A stretch of 64,000 nt of DNA from Coix lacryma-jobi var. lacryma-jobi. Taxonomy: Eukaryota > Streptophyta > Magnoliopsida > Poales > Poaceae. The DNA lies in contig CM019822.1 in the NCBI GenBank assembly GCA_009763385.1, positions 25,290,842 to 25,354,841 on the forward strand. The letters are read 5' to 3'. Of the stretch, positions 32,843 to 44,434 are shown piece by piece; within the stretch, counting starts at the first letter, position 1, and each line of letters begins with the position of its first letter. The position numbers and the translations under genes were made by a program. Under the pieces are notes generated by a model. The model saw only the letters and a program-made list of their open reading frames with translations. It did not search any database and was not told where the DNA came from.

Positions 32843-32852
32843 ATAGCCCCTT
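32843..32852 (-). other. G1 polypurine tract
   Basis: AAGGGGCTAT on the minus strand, directly next to the 3' LTR. Confidence 0.6.
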
Positions 32853-33433
32853 ACGGTCGGATCTGTAAGCTTGCAAGTTCGATCGTGTCCTTTCGCTAGG
32901 TGACTACGCCCGCCCAAAAAACCTTCGTTTCGTTTCGAAGCCAAGTTTTTTTTACGCGCCAGGACATCTTGTCATCCCTGACACCGTGTTACGTCTGTCG
33001 AGCCATTGCAATGCTTCGTAATCCGTGCTCGGGTGTCTTTTCGTCTTCCTTGAAAACCGTGTACCGTATTGGCATGCCTTTGCGATGCTTCGAACCCCGT
33101 GCCCAGGTGTCTTTTCGTTTTCCTCAAAAACCGTGTGCTGGCTACTCGTATATAAGCATGAGGCTTCGGGCGGGGGGAGGCTACCTGGCCAGTTGACGCA
33201 TTCCCGCCCCGTTGCCGCTCACTCGTGAAGCCTCACGTCATTCGCTTTTGGCGAAAGTTGTTGGTGTCTGCTCCGATCATTCGCTGAGCAACGATTGTGG
33301 TACATAACTCTCACTCGCTTTTGCCTCATGCTTTCGAATTGGTTGTTTAAGTTTCCGTGTTGTCACTGTTACCTTCCTTTTCTTTGCCTTTCACATGCAT
33401 CATTTTTGTTCATTCGTCTCCCGCGTGTGTTAG

Positions 33434-34391
33434 ATGGCGTCCTCCAGTTCGACGTCGACTTCGAGCTCTAGCGAAAGCGGTGGCGGCTCTGGGTCCTCCC
33501 GCCGCGAAAGTAGTGCTGACGTATCGATTGGATCCGGGGAAGCTCCGCGGGTCCCAAGTCACAGTGGGAGCTTGTCTGACGACGGAGATTCTGGCTTGAT
33601 TTCAGTGCCTACCGATTGTTCTTTTTATCTTGGTGCTTCGCGAATGACAGCTGCCGGTTTGCAAGCGATGGCCGACAAAGGGCCTCTGAGGGCAGACCAT
33701 CTGGCGAATTGTCGCGTCCCTGGAGACGAAGAGGTGCCCATTCCGCGGCCGAACGAAGCTATTGTCTTTCGCGACTATTTCACTGCTGGGTTAGATTTTC
33801 CAATTAAAGAATTTGTCTCGGACGTCCTTTCGGGGTTTGAGATACAGCTCCATCAGCTGACGCCAAACGCTTTCGTCAGACTCGGCGTTTTCGCTCAGGC
33901 AATGAAGATGCTTGATTGCAAGCCGCGAGCGGACGCTTTCGTGAGGTTTTACGACATTCACCGTCGACCAACGAAAGTGCATGACCCTTTATTGGGAGGC
34001 GAGCTGCCCGGCGAGAATGGATGTATTAATTTTGTTCCGCGGAAGACCCGAGGTAGCGTTTTCATTTCGCTTACCTATCAGAATAAGTGGCCAGATTGGA
34101 ATCGTTTCTGGTTCTACTACCGAGTTAGCTCGGACGAAACCGTCGCTTCCGAGTTGGCCAAGGGGGAGAAGAAGGCCTCTCCGCTTGTATCGGTTTTGGA
34201 AAGATACCCTGGGAGGCATCTTCCGCCCGTGGCGCTGAATGACAAAGAAGCCATTCGCCGCGGAGATGCTTTTGCACTCACTGCGCGATTTCATATTAGC
34301 CGAGACTTGGTCGAGGAATGGATGGCTATCGGGATGAACCCGCTTTGCAGCGCAACCTCTTTCGAAGGCTTTTTCGACAAGGACGGGTATC
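33434..34391 (+). pseudogene. G1 antisense gene, first exon: Transposase_28-type domain
   Basis: Runs opposite to G1 gag-pol. About 319 residues before the G2 insertion. Residues 1-55 are Ser/Gly-rich; then a globular region (LGASRMTAAGLQAMADKG, PIPRPNEAIVFRDYFTAGL, then FPIKEFVSDVL) typical of the plant putative gypsy-type transposon family PF04195. That name is historical: no transposase activity is known. The frame is open for its whole length, with codon use unlike a random frame. It is cut after residues near FEGFFDKDGY by the 5' LTR of G2; the rest of the gene resumes at 47165. A few codons may be lost at the junction. Confidence 0.85.
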
Positions 34392-35956
34392 TGTTGACAT
34401 CAGATTTTCGCACGCATGAGAGGATGACAAGATGACCTAGCCGGCAGTAAGAGGAGCATTCGGTAAACGACCAAGCGGTCGGCTAGTTTTCGGGATTTCG
34501 GCAAATGCTTGTAAGGATGGTTATTTTGCGAAGCGGTGACTCTGTTCGGGAAGTAAAGATGGCTTGCACGAGAAGATGCGTGGCGATGGAGGACGCTGAG
34601 AAGAGTAGGAATAATATTTGTATCTTTCCAAAAATTCGTTGTATAAGTCGTAATCGTTTAGGATTCATGTTTTGTCCAGGGTATAAATATAAGCCCTCGA
34701 CCATTGTAAAATCGTTCACAACCATATCAATACAAACCGGCCACGTGCCACCTTCGAGTCCTTAGTCGTGTCGTCGAGTTCTTCGAGAGGAATCATCGAT
34801 CCGTCGACCTCCGTAAGTCCCGACAACCTTGCTATCATGTCTAGTATCATGCGGTGGATTTAGATATGATGCAAGTAGTCTCGTTCGTTAAGCTTAGTAT
34901 CGTGCGGCGGATTTAAGCTTATGACGTGAAGTTTTTACTTATGCCTTGTATCGTGCGGCAGATTAAGTCATGGATAAAAATAGTTATCGGCTCTGTTAGA
35001 TCTGGCAAATCTGATAGATTCATTAAGTTATCATGTGTTATATGTTTCATTATTTAATTCTTGTAACACTCTTTTGCCCAATCTAGATTGATCTTTATTC
35101 GGACCTGTTTCACAAGCTCGCTTGTGTCTTCGTTAATCATAAGATCATGATGGCCGAATCAAATTCCAATCTAGATTGTTACATGTTGCGGGTTCATGCA
35201 TGCCAATCACGATTAGGCTTTGATAGAACTGGGTATCGTGCGGCAGATGCAGGTTTTAGATTGGTTTAATCATGCTTGCTTGTATTTTCCTTCTTCATGG
35301 ACCCCAACTCGGCTAGTTTGCCGATCTTGGTTAAAGCTTACACGAGTAATGAGCTTTTATAGATCTGTTCAAATACATGCATGCTTTTAGCTTGTTATAA
35401 TTTGATTGTATCATGCGGTGGATTAATCTAATTATAAGAAGTTGTGTAGACTTATGGCAAGTGGTATCATGCGGTGGATTAGCTTCGCTTGAGTTTATGC
35501 TTGACGGGTCTATGAAGGCTAGACGTGCGGCAGACTAGTTGAATTAACCTATGCATGTGTTATTTGAATAGATTTATATTTGCAAGTTACCTGTTTACAA
35601 TGTTTTAATGACATCTTCTATCTGTTCAAGCATGTCTTTCTTTACATATGCATTCGGCAGTTGATATGCTTTACATGCTCTGTTTTCATACTAGCCGAAT
35701 GACTTTATAAACATGCTCTGACGGACAGCTTCTATAGTTGTGTGCCGTCGTGATTGGCTTTTAAAGCCGTACATATGGAACTGTCTGGTCTCACCCGACA
35801 TGTTCCATTGGTATTCTCACAGTTTTATCCCTTGTTGGTTTTCAGGTCAAACCGACTGGCACGTCTCCGGATTCAACACACTCCGGGCACCCGATTGAAG
35901 CCAGCTTTTTCGGCTTGCTGTGTGTTAGGCGTAAGGTGTCACATTTTTCGCCAACA
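34392..35956 (+). repeat. G2 5' LTR
   Basis: Starts TGTTGACATCAGATTTTCGC, identical to 43872, and is taken to end CGCCAACA before the PBS, making about 1565 bp. Holds at least seven dispersed copies of GTATCRTGCGGYRGATT-like sequence (34849 to 35540). The end is an inference, since the 3' LTR copy is truncated. Confidence 0.75.
34682..34689 (+). promoter_or_regulatory. G2 LTR TATA box
   Basis: TATAAATA in both G2 LTRs (also 44162-44169), followed within 30 bp by conserved CCCTCGACCATTG sequence; likely the LTR core promoter. Confidence 0.55.
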
Positions 35957-35963
35957 CACTTTT

Positions 35964-35982
35964 TGGCACGCCTGGTGGGACC
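35964..35982 (+). other. G2 primer-binding site
   Basis: TGGCACGCCTGGTGGGACC, 7 bases after the inferred LTR end, is related to the TGGCGCCCACC sites of Tat-type elements. Coding sequence for RT starts only a few codons later, with no gag between. Confidence 0.6.
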
Positions 35983-35988
35983 AAACAG

Positions 35989-37920
35989 TTGATCCAAGTG
36001 ATTGACTCCCAAAGCAATTCTTGGATGGACAACCCAATTGATGGAAACGAAGGAAAATTGGGACAAGGCTTCGTGTCGGCTGATAAGTTAGAAGAAGTAA
36101 ATATTGGTAACGAGGCTGAAGCAAAACCAATATATGTCAGCGCAAATTTGGATCCAGAGTATAGATTGAAATTAATAAATCTTTTAAAGGAGTTCACAAA
36201 TTGTTTTGCATGGGATTACACAGAGATGCCCGGATTAGATCGCTCCATTGTTGAACATCGATTGCCGATCAAACCTGGGTATCGTCCTTACAAGCAACCT
36301 CCTCGAAAGATTTTTAATGAAGAAGTACTAGCCGATGTAAAAAAGGAAATTGAGAGATTGTTGAAAACAAATTTCATTCGGCCATGTAGATATGCAGATT
36401 GGATTTCGAGTATAGTTCCAGTATATAAGAAGAATGGGAAGATGAGGGTCTGCATCGATTTTAGAGATCTCAATAAAGCTACTCCAATGGATAGTTACCC
36501 AATGCCGATTGCCGAGTTGCTTGTTGACGCAGCAGCTGGTTACAAAGTCATCAGCTTTATGGACGGTAATGCTGGATACAATCCGATCTTTATGGCAGTA
36601 GAAGATATTTCAAAGACAGCTTTTAGATGTCCTGGTCATATTGGTCTGTTTGAATGGGTTGTTATGACATTCGGGTTGAAGAATGCCGGCGCAACTTATC
36701 AAAGAGCTATGAACTACATCTTCCATGAATTGATCGGCAAAATTGTAGAAATTTATATTGATGATGTGGTCGTGAAGTCCAGGAATCATGAAGAACATTT
36801 GACTGATTTGAGGAAGACTTTGGAGTGCACAAGGAAGCATGGTTTGAGGATGAATCCAAACAAATGTGCTTTCGGAGTTTCGGCAGGAGAATTTTTGGGG
36901 TTTCTGATCCATAAAGGAGGAATTGAGGTCGGAAAGAAAAGCATGGAGGCAATAGACAAAGTTGTCCCTCCAACCAACCTCACAGAGTTGCAGTCGTTAC
37001 TTGGCAAGATTAATTTTGTAAGAAGGTTCATATCTAGCTTATCGGAAAGAGTTTTGCCTTTTTCTCCGTTGCTGAAGCTTAAGAAAGATCAAAAATTTGT
37101 ATGGGGTGATGTACAATAGAAAGCTTTTGATGAAATTAAAGAATATATGAAGGCACCACCAGTATTGATACCTCCTCAGCTTAATAAACCTTTCAAATTG
37201 TATGTGGTGGCCTATAGACTGACAATAGGATCAGCCCTTATGCAAGAATTTGAAGGAAGAGAAAGAGTGATAGCTTACGTTAGCCGAAAACTGTTAGACC
37301 CAGAGACAAGGTATTCGGCTACGAAGAAACTTTGTTTATGTGTATATTACTCATGCACCAAGTTTCGGCACTACTTATTGGATGCCGAATGCGTAATAGT
37401 TTCTGAATTTGACGTAATAAAGCACATGCTATCAATGCCTATTCTGAATGGAAGGGTCGGCAAATGGATTCTGGCACTGTCGGAGTTTGATTTGGGATAC
37501 GAATCGGCAAAAGCAGTAAAAGGTCAAGCTATCGCCGATTTCATTACTCATCATCGTGATCCTTCTGCCAATATGATAAATATTGCACCTTCGACGTTGT
37601 TTTTCGACGGCTCATCTTGCAGTAAAGGTGGTGGTGCGGGTGTTCTCTTGATTTCTCCACAAGGATTAACATTTAGATATGCTATCCTCATTGAGTTTCA
37701 TGTTACTAATAATCAAGCAGAGTATGAAGCCCTACTCAGAGGACTTCGGCTTCTTGTGGAGATAAAAGCTATTGCTGTCGAAATCTTTGGGGATTCCGAG
37801 TTGGTCATCAACCAGTTGATCGGTCAATATGAATGTAAAAATGACATATTGAAAGAATATTATGAAGAATGTCGAGCTTTTGAAATGTTTCCAGATAGCA
37901 ACTTTACATCATATCCCTAG
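35989..37920 (+). pseudogene. G2 reverse transcriptase, RNase H and second RNase H
   Basis: Open from 35989 to a TAG at 37117-37119 (probably CAG to TAG) and open again in the same frame to about 37895, where a 1-nt shift moves the sequence to the frame of 37862-39277. Order: linker resembling the protease-RT spacer, RT with CIDFRDLNKATPMDSYPMP and catalytic YIDDVVVKS near residue 255, RNase H (VIAYVSRKL, then KKLCLCVYY where the family has a catalytic Glu region), and a second RNase H opening with LFFDGSSCSKGGGAGVLL. A second, archaeal-type RNase H is a mark of the Tat lineage. No gag and no DTG protease motif precede it. Confidence 0.9.
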
Positions 37921-39277
37921 GGGGCATAATGAAGAAGCAAATAAATTAGCTCAAGCTGCTTCAGGATATCGGGATGATCAAGAAGTTCTTGCTTTGGATG
38001 AAGGTCATATAGTTGATGATTGGAGAACAGAAATTGCCGATTACTTGAAAAATCCATCACAGAAAGTTTCCCGAAAGCTCAGGTACAAGGCTATCAAGTT
38101 TACACTTCTAGATGATCAGTTATACTATAAATCTATAGATGGGGTGCTCTTGAAGTGTTTAAGTCGAGAAGAAGCAAGGAAGCTGATGTATGAAGTGCAT
38201 GAAGGGTTATGTGGTGCACATCAATCGGCTTACCGAATGAGATGGATAATAAGGAGGACTGGTTATTTTTGGCCGACTATGCTTGAGGATTGTTTTAAGT
38301 ATTATAAAGGATGCCAGGACTGTCAGAGATTCGGAAATATTCAAAGAGTTTCAGCGTCGGCTATGAATCCAATTATCAAACCGTGGCCGTTTAGAGGATG
38401 GGCTATAGATTTGATTGGTCAAATTTACCCTCCTTCTAGTAAAGGACACAAATTCGTACCATTGGCTACAGATTACTTTACCAAATGGGTTGAGGCTGTG
38501 CCCTTGAAGAATGTTACGTCAGAGAACATGATCAATTTTGTCAAGGAGCATATAGTTCACAGATTCAGGATCCCTCAAACTATAACTACGGATCAAGGGA
38601 CCCAATTTACATCATCCGAATTTTGTAATTTTGCTGAAGAAATGGGGATCAAACTGTGTAATTCTTCTCCTTATTATGCGCAAGCCAATGGTCAAGCCGA
38701 AGCATCAAATAAGATTATGATTAGGATTATCCAGAAGAAGATTGATGAAAAACCGAAAAGATGGCATTCGGTTCTGAATGAAGCATTATGGGCTTACCGA
38801 ATGGCATGCCATGGGTCCACTCAGGTATCTCCCTACGAGTTGGTTTATGGACATTGTGCTGTGTTGCCATGGGAGTTACAATCGAGTTCAAGGCGAGTTA
38901 CATTGCAGAATAAATTAAAGAAAGAAGATTATAAAAGTTTAATGATGGACGAACTAGAGGATTTACACTTGATTCGTCTTAAGGCATTGGAGAATATAGA
39001 GAAGAACAAGTTGCGTGTTGCCAAGTACTACAATAAAAAGGTCAAGGAAAAATACTTTGAAGAAGGGGATTTAGTTTGGAAGGTTGTATTGCCAATCGGG
39101 ACGAAAGACAAAGCATTCGATAAATGGTCTCCAAATTGGGAAGGTCCTTTTCGGATAGTAAGATATGTTCCTGGCAATGCATATATTTTGAAGACCTTGC
39201 TGGGAGAAGAGTTTTCTAGAGCTATTAATGGGAGATTTCTCAAGAGTTTTCATCCCAGCATGGAGGTCGGTACATGA
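37862..39277 (+). pseudogene. G2 RNase H end and integrase
   Basis: 471-residue frame. It begins with the end of the second RNase H (HIPRGHNEEANKLAQAASG). The integrase follows: an H-H-C-C zinc domain (HEGLCGAHQSAYR then CQDCQ) and a core with AIDLIGQI, TTDQGTQF and ANGQAEASNK, giving an intact D,D,E triad. The C-terminal part (DLVWKVVLPIG then WSPNWEGPFRI) ends without a chromodomain, as in Tat elements. The integrase part is uninterrupted, in contrast to the upstream half, which carries one nonsense codon and one frameshift. Confidence 0.92.
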
Positions 39278-39499
39278 ATGAGTTAGCCGATGAAAAACAT
39301 CGCCTTTAGCAGAAAAAATGATTGAACAACCGACATAACATGTGTCGCCTTTAGAGCAAAAAATGCCAGTCTTACCGAATGGAGATGATATCCTGCGAGG
39401 GTTTACTTTCGGTAATTCATGAAACTGCAGACAAGCACTTCGCAGAGGCCGATGTTTCACAAGAAAAGCAGTTTGTTTACAGGCATCCCTAGGTACAAA
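39278..39499. other. Spacer between G2 pol and antisense gene
   Basis: Short non-coding gap between the convergent pol and antisense PMD genes. Two similar GTCGCCTTTAGAGCAAAAAATG-like segments (39298-39312 and 39345-39362) form a small direct repeat. Confidence 0.45.
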
Positions 39500-42184
39500 C
39501 TACTCGTCAAACAACCTGTTCAAGACGGATTGGGCATCAGAAGCCTGGGCGAGCACGGTCGCATGATCTTCATAATTTTCCAGAAGATCCTCAATGTCTT
39601 CTGGGAGCTCACCACCATGGAAGCCAGTCGGCATGGCGGAGAAGTCCTCGCGCGTTTGGGTGGACATCGCCGCCAGCCCTAAGGCGACGCCGTGGTGTAT
39701 GACATGAATGGCGGCTTGATCGACACGGCCGACCGCATCATCAAGGCGCGCCCCCACGGTTTCCCCCTGGGCGTTTACCTTATCGGCCACCTTGGTTCCC
39801 GCGATCTTCAGACGCTCAACCTCTGCAGACAATGCTGGATTGGAGAAAGAGTATATCAAACGGGCAAGTTCGATTAGAGGAAAAGAAATCGGGCGAAGAT
39901 TTCACTAACCTGAGATTGCATCGCAGAGTTGTTTCCGTTGGTCCTCCCAGTCGAGTTGGTCGATACCGTACTGCTTGGAGACCTCGCTCAGCTCCTCTCG
40001 AGCCTTGTCCCTTTCCTCCTTGAAGCGGCATGCATCGCGGTGGCTCCACCAGTCAGAGTAGAAAGAATCTGAGGAGTCGGAAGAGCTGGAAGATCCGGAT
40101 GACGGAGTTCCGGGCTGGGGAAGAAGATGGCCTTGGCTGCTGGAGATGAATCTTATCCTAGAAAGTAAGAGAAGAATCGAAATCGAAATAATGGATGAAC
40201 AAGGAAATAGAAATTGCAAGGGGGTAAAGTGACTGATTCTTACCCATGGCGCTGGCGCTACGGGGCTCTGTTGCCCTCTGCTTCTCCTTCAGCAGGTCGC
40301 TTGCCGCGGTCATCACCGTTCGCCATTGCTGCAAAGATTGGGGTTTTTTTTCTTCCAAAGTTGAATCTAATGGAGGAGATGAAGAGGCAGAGGCAAAGAT
40401 GCGTAACTGCAAGTGCTAATCGAGGTTGCAGAGAAGGTTTATTTATAAGCCGGAAAGAGAGTCGTAGCAAAGTCTGCGGAGTAGTGGGGTAAGAATGCCA
40501 GGCGACGGAGTAGGGTTTTCCTTTCGGCTGGGCCGTTTTTACTGGGCCAGGCTCGGTTAAGTCGAACGCTACTCGGTTATTTTTTTAATTGAAGCTCATT
40601 CGGCTATCGGAAATAAAGACAATCGGCTATATCTCATTACAGGAAAATTAAGGGAGAAAAGCGGATTGCATTCTCGGACAGATGAAAGCATAAAAGTATC
40701 GAGATAGTTTTACATAAGACGAAGTATGCTACACTTAATTTGTTACAGGATCAATGTCTACTCATTCAAAAGCTGATTGATCGTCTTTATAGTCTCAGCT
40801 CTGATTCGGCTGACAGTATCTAATACTTTTCGATCTTCATCTTTGGAGTTCTGGATTTTGGAGAGTTTAGCTTTGATTTGTTGATTTTCTTTGAGAGCCG
40901 AAGTTATCCTTAATGAGTCTGCTTCTATGTTCTTCGGCAGATCAGCCATACGAGCCCTGTGGGATTGGATTTTGGTATTCAGATTGGCTAGCTGGACTTC
41001 TAACTTGCTCTTGTCCTCCTCCATGACTTTCAGTTCAGACTCCAAAGTTGTCAGGGAGCTTTTTGCGGTTTGAATATGGGAATGTAAATTTTTAAGCTCT
41101 AGCTTCTTTGAAGACCTATCATCCTGCAAGGCGGCCCTGGATGATATATTTTTAGTTGCCCTCCTTACCATTCCCACAAAGTTGTCAAGGCAAGCTGCAG
41201 ATTCCAGATGGGTCAGAAGAACAGGGGGATATCTTCATCAATGAGCTCAAGGATGTCTCTTATCTGATCTGCATCTTGAACCAGATTGACAAGGTCTTTG
41301 TTCAACAGAGTGATTACTTCCCTCAGTCGAGCTTGGTTTTCTGTTGACAGAGTGTGTTGGGAATTATTTTCTTCACTCTTTTCAGTGATATAATCTTCAG
41401 CAGGTAAAGAATAACTCGCAGTCGGCTCTTGGGTATTTTTCTAAAAAAGAGGGGGGAAGAGTGTTAGCCGACTGAATGTATTTGGTGAAAGCAATACAAT
41501 TCGAAAACAAAATTTTGCCTGCTGAGCCGATTGATCATCAGAGGGTGCTGTGTCCTGACTTGCTCGAGGACTTTGTCGAGTGTTCAGAGGAGGTGGGCTT
41601 GGAAAATGATCAGGAGATGGTTCTTCTCCCAGTTTCTTTAGAATTTCATCTGTTTCAAATAAGCAATATGAATATGTGATGACAGAAAGGAGGATAGCCG
41701 AATGTATTACCTATAGTTCCATCGGTTTCTTCATTTCTTAAACCTTCAGGAGTTTTTGAGTCTGCGGCCTCATCTTGGATATCTTTTATAAAAGCTTCAG
41801 GAGATAGTTTGGCGGTTGCCGAAGTACTGCCTGATTTCAGGAATTTGACCTGTGGCTACAACAAGTGATGAAATATAGATTTGATCAGATTTATTGCCAG
41901 ATAAAGTTGCTTAGTACAAAATGGGAGATTCATACCGTGGGAGATAGTTTAGCCCTTTTGGTCCTTGGTTTCTTGGACAAAGAGACATTCTCAAGTGCCT
42001 TTCTTTTGCTCTCTCCACCTGAAGGTGTTCAAGCTTGGAGCGTTGAAACCGAGAGCAGGATTAGGTCCAGCCAGGTGATACTGGATCACTCTGACAAGAG
42101 GTGTAGGCTCAGGATCCTATGTATGGCCGAATGTTAGAAAAGGATTGGATTCCAGAATGAAAAATGGTAAGTGTGATGAAATTA
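39500..42184 (-). pseudogene. G2 antisense PMD gene, 3' exons: basic linker and coiled-coil tail
   Basis: Exon-like pieces following the PMD exons. 41940-42118 reads DPEPTPLVRVIQYHLAGPNP and a Lys/Arg-rich KKPRTKRAKLSP segment that could act as a nuclear signal. 40758-41177 is a heptad-rich coiled coil (SSLTTLESELKVMEEDKSKL). 39905-40219 has a Ser/Asp-rich stretch and FKEERDKAREELSEVSKQYG. 39500-39859 ends with LPEDIEDLLENYEDHATVLA and a stop near 39500. Stretches with splice-like borders separate them. A shared family with cellular PMD proteins is clear only for the N-terminal part; intron borders here are approximate and some frames may be decayed. Confidence 0.6.
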
Positions 42185-43722
42185 CCTCACTGTCAGAAGC
42201 AAAGTCGGGTTGCAAGTTTTGACACAAGGGGTGAACTAGCACATTAAAGAGATGAGCATGCCACTCTTCCCACCAGGAAGTGAAGGAAGGATGGGTGATG
42301 TCTACTATTCCAAATGGAGATGGTTCATATGTTGGCAGCTCTCATCCTAATTCAAAGACTTTTTTAGCCACTATCCCCTCTGTAATTACTTCTCTGGGCC
42401 TTATTATTGTTGAGAAGAAAGGTCTAGGGGGCAATTGACCACATCCTAATTGTCTGGCCACCATGTTTGGATAGTAGAACTCATAGGTGGACTGCACTAA
42501 TCTTCCATGGTGAAATTCGGCTGGCAAAACACAAGGTTTGATGAAAGAATTGAAGATGTCAATAGATGTTTTGTCTATACAGCCGGATTTATAGTTAAAC
42601 TTGCAGGGAAGAGTCAGATTTTCATTCTCTCTATAAGGAAGCCAAAGTACATTGCTAAAGCCTTTGAAGAATAGCTTGAAGAGGTGGCCAATGTCCATAT
42701 CGATGCTGATAGATGATGTTGCTTCTCCGTAAGTCTGACAGGCTTTGACTCTTGCTGTTTTGCCTTCAGCATAATTAATTGAAGGGAAACTCAGGTTGAG
42801 AAGGCTCACAGAAACTATCTCATGCATGTATAGTTAGAGCCACATCTGGACCAGCCACCAGAGACCATTCACACAAGAAATTTCTCTACCCGTGTGCATC
42901 TGGAGAGTGATCTGATGCATCATATGATAGGCAGACCCCAAGAGGTATTTGCCTAATGGAATTTGAGTGCCTGCAGATAAGTCTTCAGCCATCACCATAT
43001 GGTTCAGAGTGGGTTCATTGGAATTCCACAAAAGATGAATCTACATAGCCACATATTCATAAAGGCTTTCAGCTCTTTGTCAGAGACAATATTGGATGAC
43101 TCCATATAAGTCTGAATGTATTTAGCCCATCCACATCCAGAACTGACAGCTCTCTGATTACTTTTATTCTTGTATTTGTAAGGATATACTGGTAATATTA
43201 TGTTCAGACCAGTCATCATAAAGACATTAGCCAAGGTAATAGTCATCATACCATGGCCGAAGATGAAAGCATTGATAGTGTTAGACCAGAAATGGGAAGC
43301 TGCTATCAGAAGAGGATCATTTCTGGGTGTTTCTGATAAAGATAACCCCAGACAGTGGCCAATGTCTTGATTTTCCCAGTGGCTGCTGCTTTTTTCAAAC
43401 ATCCTCCGGTACCAATTTCGCCATCCAGCAATTGGGGGGAAAAGGCCAGTTCTTGAAGGTGTTCGGCCAGTGATTCGGTGAAGTGATTCCAGATTTGAAG
43501 GGGATTCTTTGGGTTTCCTTCTCAATAATCTCCGTTGGATCAGGATTTCCCATTGGACCGAGGAGATAGGAGTCGGAGTTGGCAGCATAAGGGATCAAGA
43601 TTTGGTTCTTATATTCCTTCAAGAAATAGCGAATAGAAGGGAAAAGTGAACCGAAAGAAGAAACTAGCAAGAGATTACTGGATATATGAATTAACCTCTG
43701 GAATCTTGTCTTGGGTCGCCAT
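42185..43722 (-). pseudogene. G2 antisense gene: plant mobile domain (PMD) protein, N-terminal exons
   Basis: Start codon at 43720-43722: MATQDKIPE, then GT at 43695 and an acceptor before NQILIPYAANSDSYLL. The domain follows: GWRNWYRRMFEKSSSHWENQ, HFWSNTINAFIFGHGMMTIT, LANVFMMTGLNI, WAKYIQTYMESS, then MVMAEDLSAGTQIPLGKYLL and GLWWLVQMWL. FWS-x-NAF-F-HG-MT-TL-V-MTGL is the PMD (PF10536) signature also seen in Arabidopsis MAIN/MAIL1. The piece 42342-42827 continues to a TGA; 42200-42336 still reads LPTYEPSPFGIVDITHP before a donor GTAATT near 42185. Frameshifts near 43435 and 43020 and a stop near 42832 break it. It lies antisense to G2 pol, next to the 3' LTR. Confidence 0.82.
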
Positions 43723-43860
43723 CAAGGGTTCGGCGTGAAACCGGTTGCGCAGAGATTTGGATTTCTTGAGCGGCGGCTACAGTGCCAAGAAGTGAAAACC
43801 TAGGAGAGGGAAGAAGCTTGCAGACAATTTCAAAATAAAATTGACTTTTATCCTGAAATT

Positions 43861-43871
43861 GAGGGGGCATG
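43861..43871 (+). other. G2 polypurine tract
   Basis: GAGGGGGCATG directly before TGTTGACATC of the 3' LTR. Confidence 0.7.
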
Positions 43872-44434
43872 TGTTGACATCAGATTTTCGCACGCACGAG
43901 AGGATGACAAGAGGACCTAGCCGGCAGTTAGAGGAGCATTCGGTAAACGACCAAGCGGTCGGCTAGTTTTTGGGATTTTGGCAAATGCCTGTAAGGATGG
44001 TTATTTTGCAAAGCGGTGACTCCGTTCGGGAAGTAAAGATGGCTTGCACGAGAAGATGAGTGGTGATGGAGGACGCTGAGAAGAGTAGGAATAATATTTG
44101 TATCCTTCCAAAAATTCGTTGTATAAGTCGTAATCGTTTAGGATTCATGTTTTGTCCAGGGTATAAATATAAGCCCTCGACCATTGTAAAATCGTTCACA
44201 ACCATATCAATACAAACCGGCCCCGTGCCACCTTCGAGTCCTTAGTCGTGTCGTTGAGTTCTTTGAGAGGAATCATCGATCCGTCGATCTCCATAAGTCC
44301 CGACAACCTTGCTATCATGTCTAGTATCATGCGGTGGATTTAGATATGATGCAAGTAGTCTCGTTCGTTAAGCTTAGTATCATGCGGCGGATTTAAGCTT
44401 ATGACGGGAAGTTTTTACTTATGCCTTGTATCGT

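Noticed and set aside
43004..43588. PMD gene as an independent host gene
   Set aside because: It lies between the integrase and the PPT/3' LTR of G2 with no separate insertion borders visible, so it is treated as part of the element.
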